Assembly: GCF_027409185.1 (NCBI RefSeq)
Contig: NC_084469.1
Coordinates: forward strand, 78,093,918 to 78,157,917
DNA length: 64,000 nt
Reading direction: 5' to 3'
Source of the DNA: Cynocephalus volans
Taxonomy: Eukaryota; Chordata; Mammalia; Dermoptera; Cynocephalidae
Shown here: one piece after another, positions 23,280 through 34,199 of the stretch
How the letters are laid out: each line of letters starts with the position of its first letter
Position numbering within the stretch: position 1 is the stretch's first letter
Position numbers and translations under genes: made by a program
Notes under the pieces: generated by a model
The model's database searches: none
Told to the model about the DNA's origin: nothing
Seen by the model: the letters and a program-made list of their open reading frames with translations, nothing else

Positions 23280-24370
23280 TCCTGTGTACTTGAATTCAAT
23301 AAAAAAGAAAACAAAAACCTACTCTTGGGACTGGCACGAGGTATACTTAGGAAGGGCATTAATAGAGAGGGTGGATAAAGGACACAGAAGAAGGGAAGGG
23401 GCTATGTGTGTGTTTCCATGAGAATTGGGCAAAGTTGACCCAATGGGGATAACTTTGGAGATGGGGACCTTTGGCTCTTCATTAGTCATGTGCTGCTTTG
23501 CAGGTTCAGAATTATCACCTGGGGTCAGTGGGTAGGGGCGAGTTGTCACTGTGATGGGGTCAGGGAACACCCTTCGCCCAGCAAATTAAGGTCATTGGTC
23601 TCTCTGTGCAGTGGCTAACCCTCAGTTCCCTCTCCTCCTGGTCGTTGCCAGGCCTGTCCCTGCCATCTCCCCTGGGACAGACATCCAGTTCCTGTGTGTG
23701 GTGTTTTCAGACAAGACTAGCCCTGCCCCACCCAGCCCTGACTAGAAGGATGCTGGGTGTGTGTAGTGAACCTCTCTCCAGCTGAGAGTTCCAGGCACCA
23801 CCCAGAGACCATGCAGTTTGGTCACTGAGCTTACAGTCTTAGCCATCCTCTCTGTGGGGAGTCCAGGGGGAAGTGCTCTCAGACAGCTTAAGCTGCCTGC
23901 TGTCATGGCTGGGCCCCTCAGGCCACAGGCTAGAACAAGCACTTTTTCCTTAAGATAAAGTCTCCTCCAGTCTCCCAAGGCTAACACCAGGCACAGGAAC
24001 ATGTTGTTAGGCCCAGTTGATTGATGGACATCAGGGAGAGAACTAACTTCCCTGTTTCTCTTTTGTGCTCCTGCTGGTGGGTCAGGGCTCTCAAGGCTCT
24101 GGGAGCTGCTTATATGCCCCCCACCCCTGCACCCCCAAATCATCAGTGCCTATCATGAGAGAGCACTGCAACTGCTCTCAGAGAGACCCCAGATAAAGTT
24201 GTACCTCATCTGTTCATAGCTGTTTTCATCAGCTTAATTCTGTAAACTCTCCCTCTAAACCTGTATGACGGGGGCAATCATAGTGCCTTTGCCTGACTAA
24301 AAGACATGAGAGAGGACCACATGACACCATGGAGAACAAAGTCTTATCAAACAGAATGGTGCAGTACATT
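23280..24370. other. No recognised gene or repeat
   Basis: Moderately GC-rich; a 133-codon minus-strand frame (23,742-24,143) shows no domain that I recognise and has no splice support. Confidence 0.4.
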
Positions 24371-24374
24371 TATA

Positions 24375-24730
24375 CCAGAATATAAGCCCCCTGAAGTCAG
24401 GAAACTTGTCTGACTCCTTCACCGTTCTACTCCCAAGATCATGGACAGTGCCCAGCACATAGTAGGTGCTCAATAAATTCTTCTTGAATGAGTGAACTGG
24501 ATTACAGATTAGAGTAAAAGTATTGATGATAATGATCACTACTAACATTACTTGCATCTTAACTATGTGTTGGGCATAGTGCTTAGTGCTAATGGATAAG
24601 CCCATTAAACTTCACAACAACCCAATGGAGGTACTATCGTTATTCCCATTCTGCAGATGAGTTAACGCAATTCAGAGAAGTTAATGATTTTAACCCAAAG
24701 ACACACAGCTAGTTGAATAGGTTGTTACAC
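24375..24730. repeat. L2 3' end (+) followed by MIR (-)
   Basis: L2: 'cagcacatagtaggtgctc' then 'aataaattcttcttgaatg' (to about 24,500). MIR antisense: 'cattctgcagatgagttaac' and 'aaagacacacagctag' (about 24,530-24,730). Confidence 0.85.
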
Positions 24731-26170
24731 AAGTGATGTGAATTAGCAGGCTCACAGAGACTTACCACCTGAAAGTAGAACACAGGTGGCCCTATTGCTT
24801 GACAGGCAACTGTGAGAGTCACTGAATTTTGATAGCTTTCTCACTCTGCATGGTTCCAATATTAAAGTGCAGATGCCTCTGGAAAACAGTTAAACCTAAA
24901 TTTCTAACCAGGGAATCATCTAGTTAATCTGTTTGCTTTCTAAGTGTGAACAGTCGAGCTCTTTTGCAGGGATGGGATGCATGAGGGTGCCTGGATGGAT
25001 GGGTGGGGTTACACATCGCAGACATGGGGGTTGCTAGGAAGGGAGGTGAAAAGGCAGCCAAGATGAATGTTGACTGCTTTTTTGAGAACTGGCCTAAGAC
25101 TTCAGGAGGGCAAAAGGGTGTTTGGGCTCCCAAATCATCTTCATGGTGTGACTGTCACTGAGCAGCCCAAGGTCCCTGGAAGGTAAGGAGCTGTATGACA
25201 ACAGTTGTTTGTCTTCCAAGAGGGGTGACAGTATCAAGAAATTATCAAAGGGAGCTTTCTTTTATGTTTGAATTTTTTATTATAAGAATGTATTTGTATA
25301 TTACTTATATAGTAAAAATATATTTAAATAAATGAAGTGGGGGTAGAGGAAGGTTGAGAAAAGGTCATGGTTTGGAATCTCCAAAGCAACACAGCTTCCA
25401 AGACTGCACAGCCTGCGCCAGGCTGTAGCTCTCCAGGGCTTGGCTGATTTACTGGAGATGAACGGCAGCCCCCAGCCTTCCCAGGGCATGAGAGCCAATG
25501 AGCCTGATCCACAGCTGGGGAGAAGTATTTGCCTTTGCAGTTGGCAGTATCTCCCTGCCTCCAAGCCTTCCTCATGAGAGAATCATTATGCAGTTTGGTC
25601 ACATGCCCTATGCATTTTAATGAATGAGTCAGGGGACAGACTCAATTTGAGAGAGGAATTGCTGCTCTTGGCTGGGTGAAGGGCTCTCAAGGGATGCTCT
25701 TGCAGCTTGGATATTACAAGAAAAGGATGGGAGGAAGTTCTTTCCCTTTAGGAAAAAGAAAGGAAGGTCTGAAGAAGGAAGGAAGAGAGGAAAGGGGGAA
25801 GAAAGGAAGGAGGGACGGAGGGAGGGAAGGAAACTGGAGGGGGCAGAAATAACTGCTCAGAGTTCAGGAAACAGTCCTTTAACAGATGCTGCCCGCCAGG
25901 CACTCCTTTGCTTCTTTATCCTTCACTTACTTACTCCAAACATTTAGCGCTTTTTAAGTGCCAGCACCACACACGCATGGGAGTTATCAGACAAATGGGA
26001 CAAAGTCCTTGCCCAAAGTCCTTGACCAAATCAGTTTGCTCATGTCAGAGTAACTATGATAGGGTTCTAACTTGGAAAGTGGCATGGGCAAAGGGAGATT
26101 GTGTTCACCCCCTCCCTGTGAGCACACCCACGGGAAGGTGGGAGATCACAGCTGACAGTCAAGAACTGAG
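24731..26170. other. No recognised gene; purine-rich tract
   Basis: Contains a (GGAA)n-rich, strand-asymmetric purine tract at about 25,748-25,831. No exon recognised. Confidence 0.45.
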
Positions 26171-26174
26171 GGTC

Positions 26175-26400
26175 AAGAGCTACCATTTTTCAAGTGCTTC
26201 CCACTTGCCAGATGTAGGGGTGAATGCACCACAGTTAGACTCATTGAATCCTCATAATCATCCCAGGAGGCAGATCCTGTTGCTGTCACATTTTTTACAG
26301 ATGAGGAAGCTGAAGCAGAGAGCAGCTTGCCCAAGGTCACCCAGGGATTTGAACTCAGGTCTGTCTGACTCTAGAGTTCTTGGCAACTCATTCCGTGCTG
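26175..26400 (-). repeat. MIR, antisense
   Basis: 'cagatgaggaagctgaagc' and 'gcccaaggtcacccaggg' then 'gaactcaggtctgtctgac' are the antisense MIR core. It lies inside the 279-codon frame at 25,908, which argues that frame is not a gene. Confidence 0.9.
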
Positions 26401-27059
26401 TCAGCCAGCCACTGGATGGGGAATACTGGGAAGGCCTTTCCCTTCCCAGGCTTCCTTCCAAGAACACTCTGAACCCCCAGGAGGAAGAGGTTGTTGTGAA
26501 TCCAGATGTAGTCAGCGCCAACCAGCCTGGGAGCAGATCTGAAAGCTTGCTGAGTGGGGCTATGTGTGGGACTGAGAGCCTAAGGGCAGCCCCTAGGGGA
26601 AGGAAGCTCAGCCTCACCGTGGTCATTTGGGGCAGCGTGCCTGTTCCCAGCCTCCACACCACAAAACACAGTGTAACAGATGCTCAGGCTGTGTGGGAGG
26701 GAGAATTACCCTTACATGGCGGGCGAGCAGGCAGTGTCACCAAATGATTCAACAAAGCCACCCTGGCTTTGAACTTTGAGCCAGGCTCTGCTGGAACAGG
26801 GCATGGGGGGGTGGGGGTGGTACTCACCACTGTGAAAAGGATGTCTGCCATTCCCCGGCCCCCCAAGTGGGAGAACACAGCCTGGGAAGAAGCCAAGAAA
26901 GTGGAAAGCCACTACACACCCACAATCTCATGAATTTTTACAGTTGGAGAGAAAGAGCAATACACAAGCACATCAGGACTCTGGGGTCCTGGGCTTTGTG
27001 CCGGGGAGAAAAGCAAGGCCACCTGCCATGAACCGGGACTGTATACAGGAGCAGCCAGC
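26401..27059. other. No recognised gene
   Basis: Mixed composition, no clear exon; only chance frames. Confidence 0.4.
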
Positions 27060-27230
27060 CTCTACTGGGTGATGACTGGATGCCAGGACCATTATACACA
27101 TGATCCCACAGAATCCTCGCAGCCTCCTGGTCACTATCCCCATTTTACCAAAGAAGAAACTGATGTGCAAAGAGATTAATAACTTGCCACAGTCACATGT
27201 TTTCCCTACTTCTGGTATCCACAAAGAGGG
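27060..27230 (-). repeat. MIR, antisense
   Basis: 'ccccattttaccaaagaag' and 'cttgccacagtcacatg' match antisense MIR. Confidence 0.75.
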
Positions 27231-28000
27231 ATTTTCCCTAAACACACTTTTAGTCTTTACTCTCACTGACCATGACTTATCTGGTTGGAAAATTTGGGAT
27301 GTCTCTCCAGAATGATCTGCTCAGCTCCATCCTTCTTCCAGGCTCAGCCAGGAAGCTAATTTCATTTTCACACTAAGCTACCTCCTCCATGCTAGATTTC
27401 ATAATAATTAAGGTGGTATTTCGGGTCTCTGCCATTCCCTTGTCTTCTTCTTCAATGTGTTCAGAACCTGGATGCAGAAGAGAGGTGCTTTTTTGGAAGA
27501 CTCTTTGGAGATCTCAGCAATATTTAGGAGGTTGCTGAGAGCTCTGGCCAAACCACTCCATTTGACCAGGGGATTCTGTTCTCCCTCTACATCCTGGCAA
27601 AAGATGCTCTTTTGGCTCCAGGACCAAGTTCCCTTGGGAGAAGTCAGCCCTGCAACTAGCGCTGCCTCCCCTCATTTTTTTTTTTTTTTTTTTTTGATTG
27701 GCATTTTTGTCTGGGACAAGGAAAACCAAGTCTTGTACCCTGCTGCTCAGTGTAAAGGGAATCAGTTACGAGAGAGTGTTCCCGGGGTGCCGGCATCTTG
27801 CCTATGGACCAGTTCTTTCTTCCGCCACCTGCCAGGGCATCAACAATGGGTCTTTGATACACCTGACTGCTACCAGTCCAGATTGTTTACTCAGGAACAA
27901 ACCTGGGCAGCGGATCCAAACCCCATGTCAGGCCTTGATTAACCCATACCCCATATATCCCTGTTTTCAGTCCCAGTGGATCTGCCAGGGAATTCAGAGC
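27231..28000. other. No recognised gene; poly-T run
   Basis: A pure T run at about 27,675-27,696 could be an antisense retroposon tail, but I recognise no body next to it. Confidence 0.35.
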
Positions 28001-28004
28001 CAGT

Positions 28005-28230
28005 TATGTCTCTGTGTGATTGTAGGCAAAGTCCATACTACCTTGCTATGTGACTGTGGACAAAGTCTTCACCCGCTCTGTGCTTTAATTTCCTCATCTA
28101 CAAAATGGTAAGATAATACCTGTACTTCTGTCTATTTCATAGGACTGTTTTGAGGCTCAGTAAGATCAAATATGTGGAACTTATCTGAAAAGGAATAAAA
28201 AATGCTCCATGAGATAAGATCATTATTTTA
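28005..28230 (+). repeat. MIR
   Basis: 'tgtgactgtggacaaagtc' and 'ttcctcatctacaaaatgg' match MIR in order. Confidence 0.8.
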
Positions 28231-28384
28231 TGAGCTTTGATAATGTACCTGAAGACTTACTAAGAATTTTGCCACCAGTACCCACTCACCTTCACTTTGG
28301 TAACCATGCCCAACACCCTCTGCAATTCTCTTTAAGGAATCACCCCTTCCCTAACCCTCTCAGTCCACATGGGTCCAGTGACAC

Positions 28385-28765
28385 CAGCCTAAATGAATAA
28401 ATGCATCTCATTTTCTTTGGACATGATTGTTTCAGGGATGGTCATGCAATACAATTAGGATCAGTGAGAACTTGTATTAGGACTCTTGGGAAAGAGAATC
28501 TCTTTGGACCTGAAACCTAAAAGGATATAGGGGCTAGAACAGATACTGTTGTCTTGTTACCACATTAACCCAAGATTAAAGTTAAAACACAAAAGATAGA
28601 GCCAAGATGTAAAGAGAAACCAAGTCCTAATTTTAACATTTGAACGCTGAATCTAGCCAGGTCCACCCATTGACTTTTCATCTTAAGGTAAGAGTCCAAA
28701 TTCCCTTTTTGCTCAAAGGCATCTTGGGTTGGGTTTTCTGTCGCTTGCTACCAAAAGAATCCTAA
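28385..28765 (+). mobile_element. Ancient LTR-like repeat (MLT1-like)
   Basis: 'attgtttcagggatggtcatg', later 'attccctttttgctcaaagg' and 'gttttctgtcgcttgctacc', then 'aaaagaatcctaatgcatg', a 3' end typical of old MaLR-type LTRs. Family assignment is from memory. Confidence 0.5.
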
Positions 28766-28767
28766 TG

Positions 28768-28935
28768 CATGCAGCATTATCTCATGTAGTCCTTTCAACA
28801 ACTATAAATATTGTAACCCCCACTTTACAGATGAGGAAGAGAAACTGAGGCACAGAGAAGCTATGTGATATAAATAGTAGAGGCAGGACTTTAATCAGGT
28901 CTGCTGGCCTCTAGATCTTGCATTCTATCCACTGC
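28768..28935 (-). repeat. MIR, antisense
   Basis: 'cccactttacagatgaggaag' (split) with 'gaaactgaggcacagagaag' is a clear antisense MIR core. Confidence 0.9.
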
Positions 28936-29335
28936 ACAAGGACTTGGGAACAAACCTGAATCTCGTATTCATAGCTCAGTCACATATGTCAATCTACAAT
29001 AGAGCATCTGCTGGGAGAGGAGAGCCCTGGTTCCCTTGCAACCAGCAGCTGAGAGGGGACATAATTCACTGGTGTATTCTGCCCTTTCCCTGGAAGAAAA
29101 ACACCAATAGGAGGAGGACCTCAGTCAATTCCTGTAGGCCTTATATTTGATGTCAAGGGCTTGGAGGGCTCTAAATTGCCCAACACTTCCTGCTCCTTCC
29201 AGGGATTGATGCTTCAGTGTCTGCTTGTTTCAGTGTCACTCTTTTCTCTGAAGATGCTGGGGCCTGATAAAATGCAAATACATCTTAGGCCTCCCAGGGA
29301 TTACAACTTGAGCTACTGTCAATCATGACAGTTTT

Positions 29336-29519
29336 GTGCTCACTTCGGCAGCACATACACTAAAATTGGGACGATATAAAGAAGATTAGCATGGCCCCTG
29401 TGCAAGGATGACACACAAATTCAAGAAGCATTCCATTTTTTTTTTCTATATTCAACTCTGTCCCCTGTGGATATGTACAATTAACTATGTGTTAATAAAA
29501 AAATTAAAAATTAAAAAAA
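29336..29519 (+). pseudogene. RNU6 pseudogene: U6 snRNA pseudogene fused to an L1 3' end
   Basis: 29,336-29,445 matches U6 spliceosomal RNA from its 5' GTGCTC to the terminal T run. Around ten substitutions are present, many at former CpGs, and the catalytic ACAGAGA box reads ATAAAGA, so it could not work in splicing. It is joined directly to about 75 bases of L1 3' end ('tattcaactctgtcccctg' ... A-rich tail), the same tail as at 41,680-41,735. The 15-mer 'tcatgacagttttgt' stands at both ends (29,323-29,337 and 29,521-29,535), so the fused sequence was inserted as one unit. This is the known U6-L1 template-switch class of chimeric retropseudogene. Confidence 0.95.
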
Positions 29520-29689
29520 GTCATGACAGTTTTGTAGGAATAATGGATTTGAGAGGGTTTAAGGCACCTGGTGCTTGGTGGGGATAGGAGGTGTGGCACC
29601 CTAGAAAGGGAAACGGATACAGAAAGGGACACCTGAGGATTGGGTAAGTATCGGTGGGTTCAGAGAGCAAGTCAGTCATACAAGTTTTT

Positions 29690-29872
29690 GGCTTTTGTTT
29701 TTTGGCAGTTGGCTCGTACAGGGATTGAACCCTGAACCTTTGTGTTATCAGCACCATGCTCTAGCCAACTGAATTTTTTTTTTTTTTTGGCAGCTGGCCA
29801 GTAAGGGGATCCGAACCTGTGACCTTGGTGTTATAAGGTTGTGCCCTAATCAACTGGGCTAACCAGCCAGCC
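29690..29872 (-). mobile_element. Two fused tRNA-Ile-type SINE monomers, antisense
   Basis: Two antisense units in line, each with its own T/A tail, but only one pair of flanking repeats ('gtcatacaagttt' and 'gccatataagttt') around both. The left unit lacks its first ~15 tRNA-like bases. Either one insertion of a fused unit or a second copy that landed at the very edge of the first. Confidence 0.8.
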
Positions 29873-30119
29873 CAGCCATATAAGTTTAAGAATGGGATGA
29901 AACAATACAATATCTGGGATTTGCTTCAAAACAGCCTGGGGATGGGGAAAGTGGGTAGAGATAAAGATAAAATACGATTAGCCATGAGTTGATAATTGCT
30001 GAAGCTGGGTTAGGGGTGCACGAGGGTTTATTCTGCCTACTTGAGCATATGTTTGAAATTTTCCATAGTAATTTTTAAAAGAATAATGAATAATAAAAAA
30101 CATGTTTTATGCTTTATTC

Positions 30120-30275
30120 TTTGCAGAGGCCTTTCACACATATTTTGTATGCCGCTCACAAATAATTTTTTTTTCCCATTTAAAGACAGTAATACTGAGA
30201 TTCAGAGAGGCTAAGTCACTCATGCAAGGTGGAATTGAGAGATGAATCTGGGCCTTCCAGCACTAGATTACTAAC
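30120..30275 (-). repeat. MIR, antisense
   Basis: 'actgagattcagagaggctaag' (split) and 'gagatgaatctgggcc' match antisense MIR. Confidence 0.7.
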
Positions 30276-30279
30276 CTTG

Positions 30280-31590
30280 GTATACTAACCTCGTATCCCA
30301 AGGTTAGTCTGGGGCAGGAGGCAACAGAGGCAGGATCGGCAGCCTCTGCTTGGCAGAGGCTGACACGCAAGGACGGGTGACCCAGGGAGCCAGTCCTGTC
30401 CACTTCCAGGTCCTGCCTCGAGGCAGCCCAGCTTGTGTATAATTGGTGTGGCACAACCCCAGCAGGGCCTTAGGGAGTCATTGAGCTCACAGTGGAAAGC
30501 TTCCAGCCACTGATTTCACATACTTCTTGGTAGTTAAGAAAACACCGAGTCTAGCCCAGCAGGCTCTGGACCCTTTCATGGGCATCTTGAGGACTGTTGC
30601 CTGAACATCTGGGTCTGATAAAGGGAGACCCATGTGGGCTTCCCTGCCCCCTTTCCCATAACTATTTCCGCACGTACCCTTGAAGCTCTGTGCGTGTGGC
30701 TGTTCTTTTCTTTTCTTTCCTCCCAAACATATGGATTCCCAGCTCCTATTTCAAACTCAAATGCTCCTCTGCTATAAACTCCCCAAAGCTCTCAATTTCC
30801 TTTTTCCATTGCTCATTCTTTCCTAAAGTGCACGAAAAAGCTTCTCTTAGCTCTGTTCCAATTTCCTTGTTTATGAAAGAAGGGCAAGGAGAACAGTGAT
30901 TTCAATTATCAAGGTTAAGCAAAGCCTGCTTCCTTCCTTAGGACACTCCTCAATAACCTGGGAGATCAAAGCTTACCAGGTACAAGGGACAAATCACAGA
31001 AAAGTTCTGACTCCTCCAAAATATTTATCCTGCAGGAGGCCCGATACAGCACCATCTGCTCCCTTTATCTGGCTGAAACTTCCTCTTTTAAAATCACTAA
31101 TGGAATAGAAAAAAGAAAAGTCATGGGCATGATTCCCAGAAGGTTAATGCTGAAGTGGGAGTGTGTTATCTGGGAAGCCAGGAACAGGTCCTTACCTGCT
31201 CCTCAGCCTGTGCCCTTATACGTCTTTATGTAAAGGCAACTTATCCCCTTGAAGGCACAAAGAACCCCAATAGGGGCAGAGAGGAAAGGATGTTTAATGT
31301 ATCAAGGGCCTAGGGGATAGAGGTCCTCACCCAGGCAGAGGTCAGGAACCGCAGGGGCCTTCGGAGGCCCCTGCAGGCAACATAAATGTCCTGGGGGATA
31401 AGATGATAAAAGGCAGCTGAGGGAAGAGTGGGGACAGGAGACAGCAAGTCCTCTCTGAAAGGGGCAGCAGCTGCTCGCTTCTGGCTGATTGTGGTTGTGG
31501 AAGAATGTGAGCCCTGTGTTGTCAGATCTTCCATTTTTCCAAAAGAAGTGAAAATCTGGATTTCATATGAAGCCATCCAATTTGGGAACT
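30280..31590. other. No recognised gene
   Basis: Possible faint L2 near 30,740-30,890; otherwise nothing. A short direct repeat around 30,280-30,310 ('aaccttggtatactaacctcg...ccaaggttag') forms an inverted pair. Confidence 0.4.
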
Positions 31591-31592
31591 GA

Positions 31593-31718
31593 TTTCTGTG
31601 GGGTTTTGTTGTTTGTTTTTTGTGGGTTGTTTTGGCAGCTGGCCACAATGGGGATCTGAACCCTTGACCTTGGTGTTACAAGGCTGCACTCTAACCAACT
31701 GAGCTAACCAGCCAGCCC
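31593..31718 (-). mobile_element. tRNA-Ile-type SINE, antisense, with target duplication
   Basis: T/G-rich start, 'gggatctgaacccttgacc', 'gagctaaccagccagcc'. The 13-mer 'tgggaactgattt' is repeated exactly on both sides. Confidence 0.95.
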
Positions 31719-31719
31719 T

Positions 31720-32228
31720 GGGAACTGATTTAGATAAAAAACATTGCAAAGGCCCAAATGAGCCAAATAGGATCCATCTAGCAGTCCCAGTTCACCCAAG
31801 CACCCCCAGTTTGCAACCTAACCTAGGAAGTGGGTGCTGCACACCTGCAATGTGGTACAGAGTACGGGCAAAGAGGCCAGGAAGAGGTCAGATGAAGCCA
31901 TACTGAGAAAGGCCTTGACCAGCATACTAAGGAGATAGGACTGCTTGCTGTTTCCGGGGTTCCTGAAACACTTTCAGGCTTCTGTGATTTTATCATGCTA
32001 TATCTGCTGCAGGTTGGGTCCTTACCAACAACCCTCCCACTGTCTTGTGAAATTCTGCAAGGCCAGTCCAGAGCTCTCTTTGGGTGGGTCAAGTTGTCAC
32101 TTCAGCCTCTGACCACAATCAACTCAACCTTAAAGCCAACTTAAAATTCCCTGCCCACAGAAGAAATCAAGTAACGCCTTCCTTTCTTTCACACTGGACA
32201 AAGTCACAACCAGTAACTCTGCATATTT
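31720..32228. other. No recognised gene
   Basis: No repeat or exon recognised. Confidence 0.4.
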
Positions 32229-32316
32229 AAGGATGGCCTGTAGGGGGATCTGAATCCTTGACCTTGGTGTTATTATGTAAGGCTGCACTCTAGCCAACTC
32301 AGCTAACCGGCCAGCT
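32229..32316 (-). mobile_element. tRNA-Ile-type SINE, antisense, tail lost
   Basis: 'gggggatctgaatccttgacc' (split) to 'cagctaaccggccagc'; no T run remains at the tail side. 'ttaagga' flanks both ends. Confidence 0.8.
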
Positions 32317-32959
32317 GCTTAAGGAGCTCTTCTCCCCACCCACCTCCAAAAAAAAATGTTGCATTTCAAAGACAACTTCTGTTCCTCATCTCTGTAAGGG
32401 AGAAAAGAGGGAAATCAACGCACAGAGTTGAGGGCTATTCGCAAAAAGACACGTCTGGCAAGACTCCAAAGAGTTGGCAGAACCTCATACTAAGCTAAAA
32501 GTTCAGGTATTTTCCTGAACAGTACATAATAAAGATAAGCAGAATTTCCTTACAATGGAATGGTAAATAAATCTAAAGTGCAGAGAAAGATGAGAAAAAA
32601 ATCTGTGGCAAAAGTGTGAAAATCTAATCTCTTTCCCTGGCATTACCTTTTTTGCTGCCAGTTAGATTCTCTTAGTCTTGCAATTCTCTACGTACAGGAA
32701 ATTAGAAGGATGAGTGGGAGAAGGTGACAAGAGGAGAAATTTCAGAGCAAGGGAAAATGTGTTGCATAAGGGATTGCCTACAGCAGGGAGTGTGCAGGAA
32801 TGTCTGGGTGTGTATTTGCATACTTCATTTGTATGCAGGCTGTTTTGGTAGAAGGAGAAGGGTTTCTCATTCTTGAGTAAATACAAAACCCTCCTGAGAG
32901 GACCTTCATGACTCCAGTCTCCATCTCTCTCACCTCTCCAACACACTGTTGCTATTCAC
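32317..32959. other. No recognised gene
   Basis: Nothing recognised beyond short A runs. Confidence 0.4.
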
Positions 32960-33190
32960 TTATCAATATGTATTTATGGAACCAAAGTCTAGGGTTCAAT
33001 CCCTGTACCGGCCAGCCACCAAAAAGAAAAGAGAAGAAAAAAAAAAAAAAATTATGGAGCACCTTCTGGGTATCAGGCACCGTGATATGCACTGGGGTAC
33101 ATCAATGAACAAGAGAGACACAGTGATAATCCTCATGGGGCCCACAGTTTAAAAGGGAGGCAGGCAAGTGATGGGAAACTACAATTTAGG
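32960..33190 (-). repeat. L2 3' end, antisense, split by a SINE
   Basis: 'caatatgtatttatgga' resumes after the SINE as 'ttatggagcaccttctggg' and continues 'aggcaccgtgatatgcactg', the antisense L2 3' end; 'tttatgga' is the duplicated target. Confidence 0.8.
32983..33050 (+). mobile_element. 5'-truncated tRNA-Ile-type SINE
   Basis: Only 'agggttcaatccctgtaccgg...ccagccacc' and an A-rich tail remain. Inserted into the L2 above. Confidence 0.8.
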
Positions 33191-33251
33191 GGGTCAGCAC
33201 TCTGATAAGGGAAGTAGAGAGGGCATGGGGAAGGAAGCTTAAACAGAGGGG

Positions 33252-33340
33252 AGGGTGGCAGGTTGGTTCAGTTGGTTACAGCACAGCCTTATAACACCAA
33301 GGTCAAGGGTTAGGATCCCCATTCTGATCAGTTGCCAAAA
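33252..33340 (+). mobile_element. tRNA-Ile-type SINE
   Basis: 'ggttggttcagttggttac', 'aacaccaaggtcaagggtt' and a short A/G tail. Confidence 0.85.
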
Positions 33341-33934
33341 AAGGGGGGGAGGGAGCAGCTGGAGAATGGATCCTGGAGGAAATGAGTCTACCCTCAGATC
33401 TGAAGGATTAGCTGGAATTGGACAGGTAAAAGGGAAGGAGAATGTTTCAGGCAATGGAAACAGCATGGGCAAAGATCTGGAGGCTGGATTTCCCCTAGCA
33501 CTTCATGAAGATCTGCTGTTGGCACCAAGGCAAGTTCCATCCTGGGAAGAGTTTCAGCAGAGTTCTGGAGCCAAGTATGGGCCAACGTGGCAATGGCCAT
33601 AAGCCAAGCCTGAGAACCTCAAAAATCTTTGTTCTCAGATTTTAAACTGCTCAGTTAAAAGCATTTAAAGTGCTCTCCTATCCTTAGAGTACAAAAAATA
33701 TAGAACGGAGAACTAAAGGTTTAGGGGACACTCTGGAATACAGGCCCTTCTCTGGATAAGGAGTGCAAACACTAAGGGTAAAGCATAGCACCTGAGACAA
33801 ACTGACTTTTAAATTCCCATTTACAGAGGACAAAGAACATTCATACATTTTGTCCTCTCCCTCTTTCTCTCCCCCCCACCCCCACACATTAATCTGGTGA
33901 GCTAGGCAGAGTAGGTGTTAGATTTTTTACATAT
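33341..33934. other. No recognised gene
   Basis: Nothing recognised. Confidence 0.4.
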
Positions 33935-33938
33935 ATTT

Positions 33939-34022
33939 TTTGTAACATCAAGGTGAAGGATTTAGATCTCTGTACTGGCCAGCCATTCCCGCCACCCCCC
34001 GCCCCTCCCCCCTCCAAAAAAG
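33939..34022 (+). mobile_element. 5'-truncated SINE with C-rich decay
   Basis: 'gtaacatcaaggtgaagga', 'ctgtactggccagcca', followed by a C-rich low-complexity run before the A tail. Confidence 0.7.
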
Positions 34023-34094
34023 TTTTTTTTTTATTTAATATTTTTATAGAGGAGAAAACTGAGGCCCAAAGGAAAAGAGAATCCAAGGTTATTA

Positions 34095-34195
34095 GTTCAT
34101 TCATTCATTTACTGACTCAACAAACATTAACAGAGCACCTGCTGTTGGCAGGCTTATGCTAGGTGTTACAGATAGAGTGGTGAATGAAATCAGAC
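34095..34195 (-). repeat. L2 3' end, antisense
   Basis: 'tcattcattcatttactgac' then 'gcttatgctaggtgttacag'. Confidence 0.8.
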
Positions 34196-34199
34196 ACTT

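Noticed and set aside
25908-26747. 279-codon open frame
   Set aside because: An antisense MIR (26,175-26,400) lies inside it, no domain is recognisable and there are no supporting splice or promoter signals.
29336-29445. Functional U6 gene
   Set aside because: ACAGAGA box is mutated, no snRNA promoter elements upstream, and it is fused to L1 within a target duplication.
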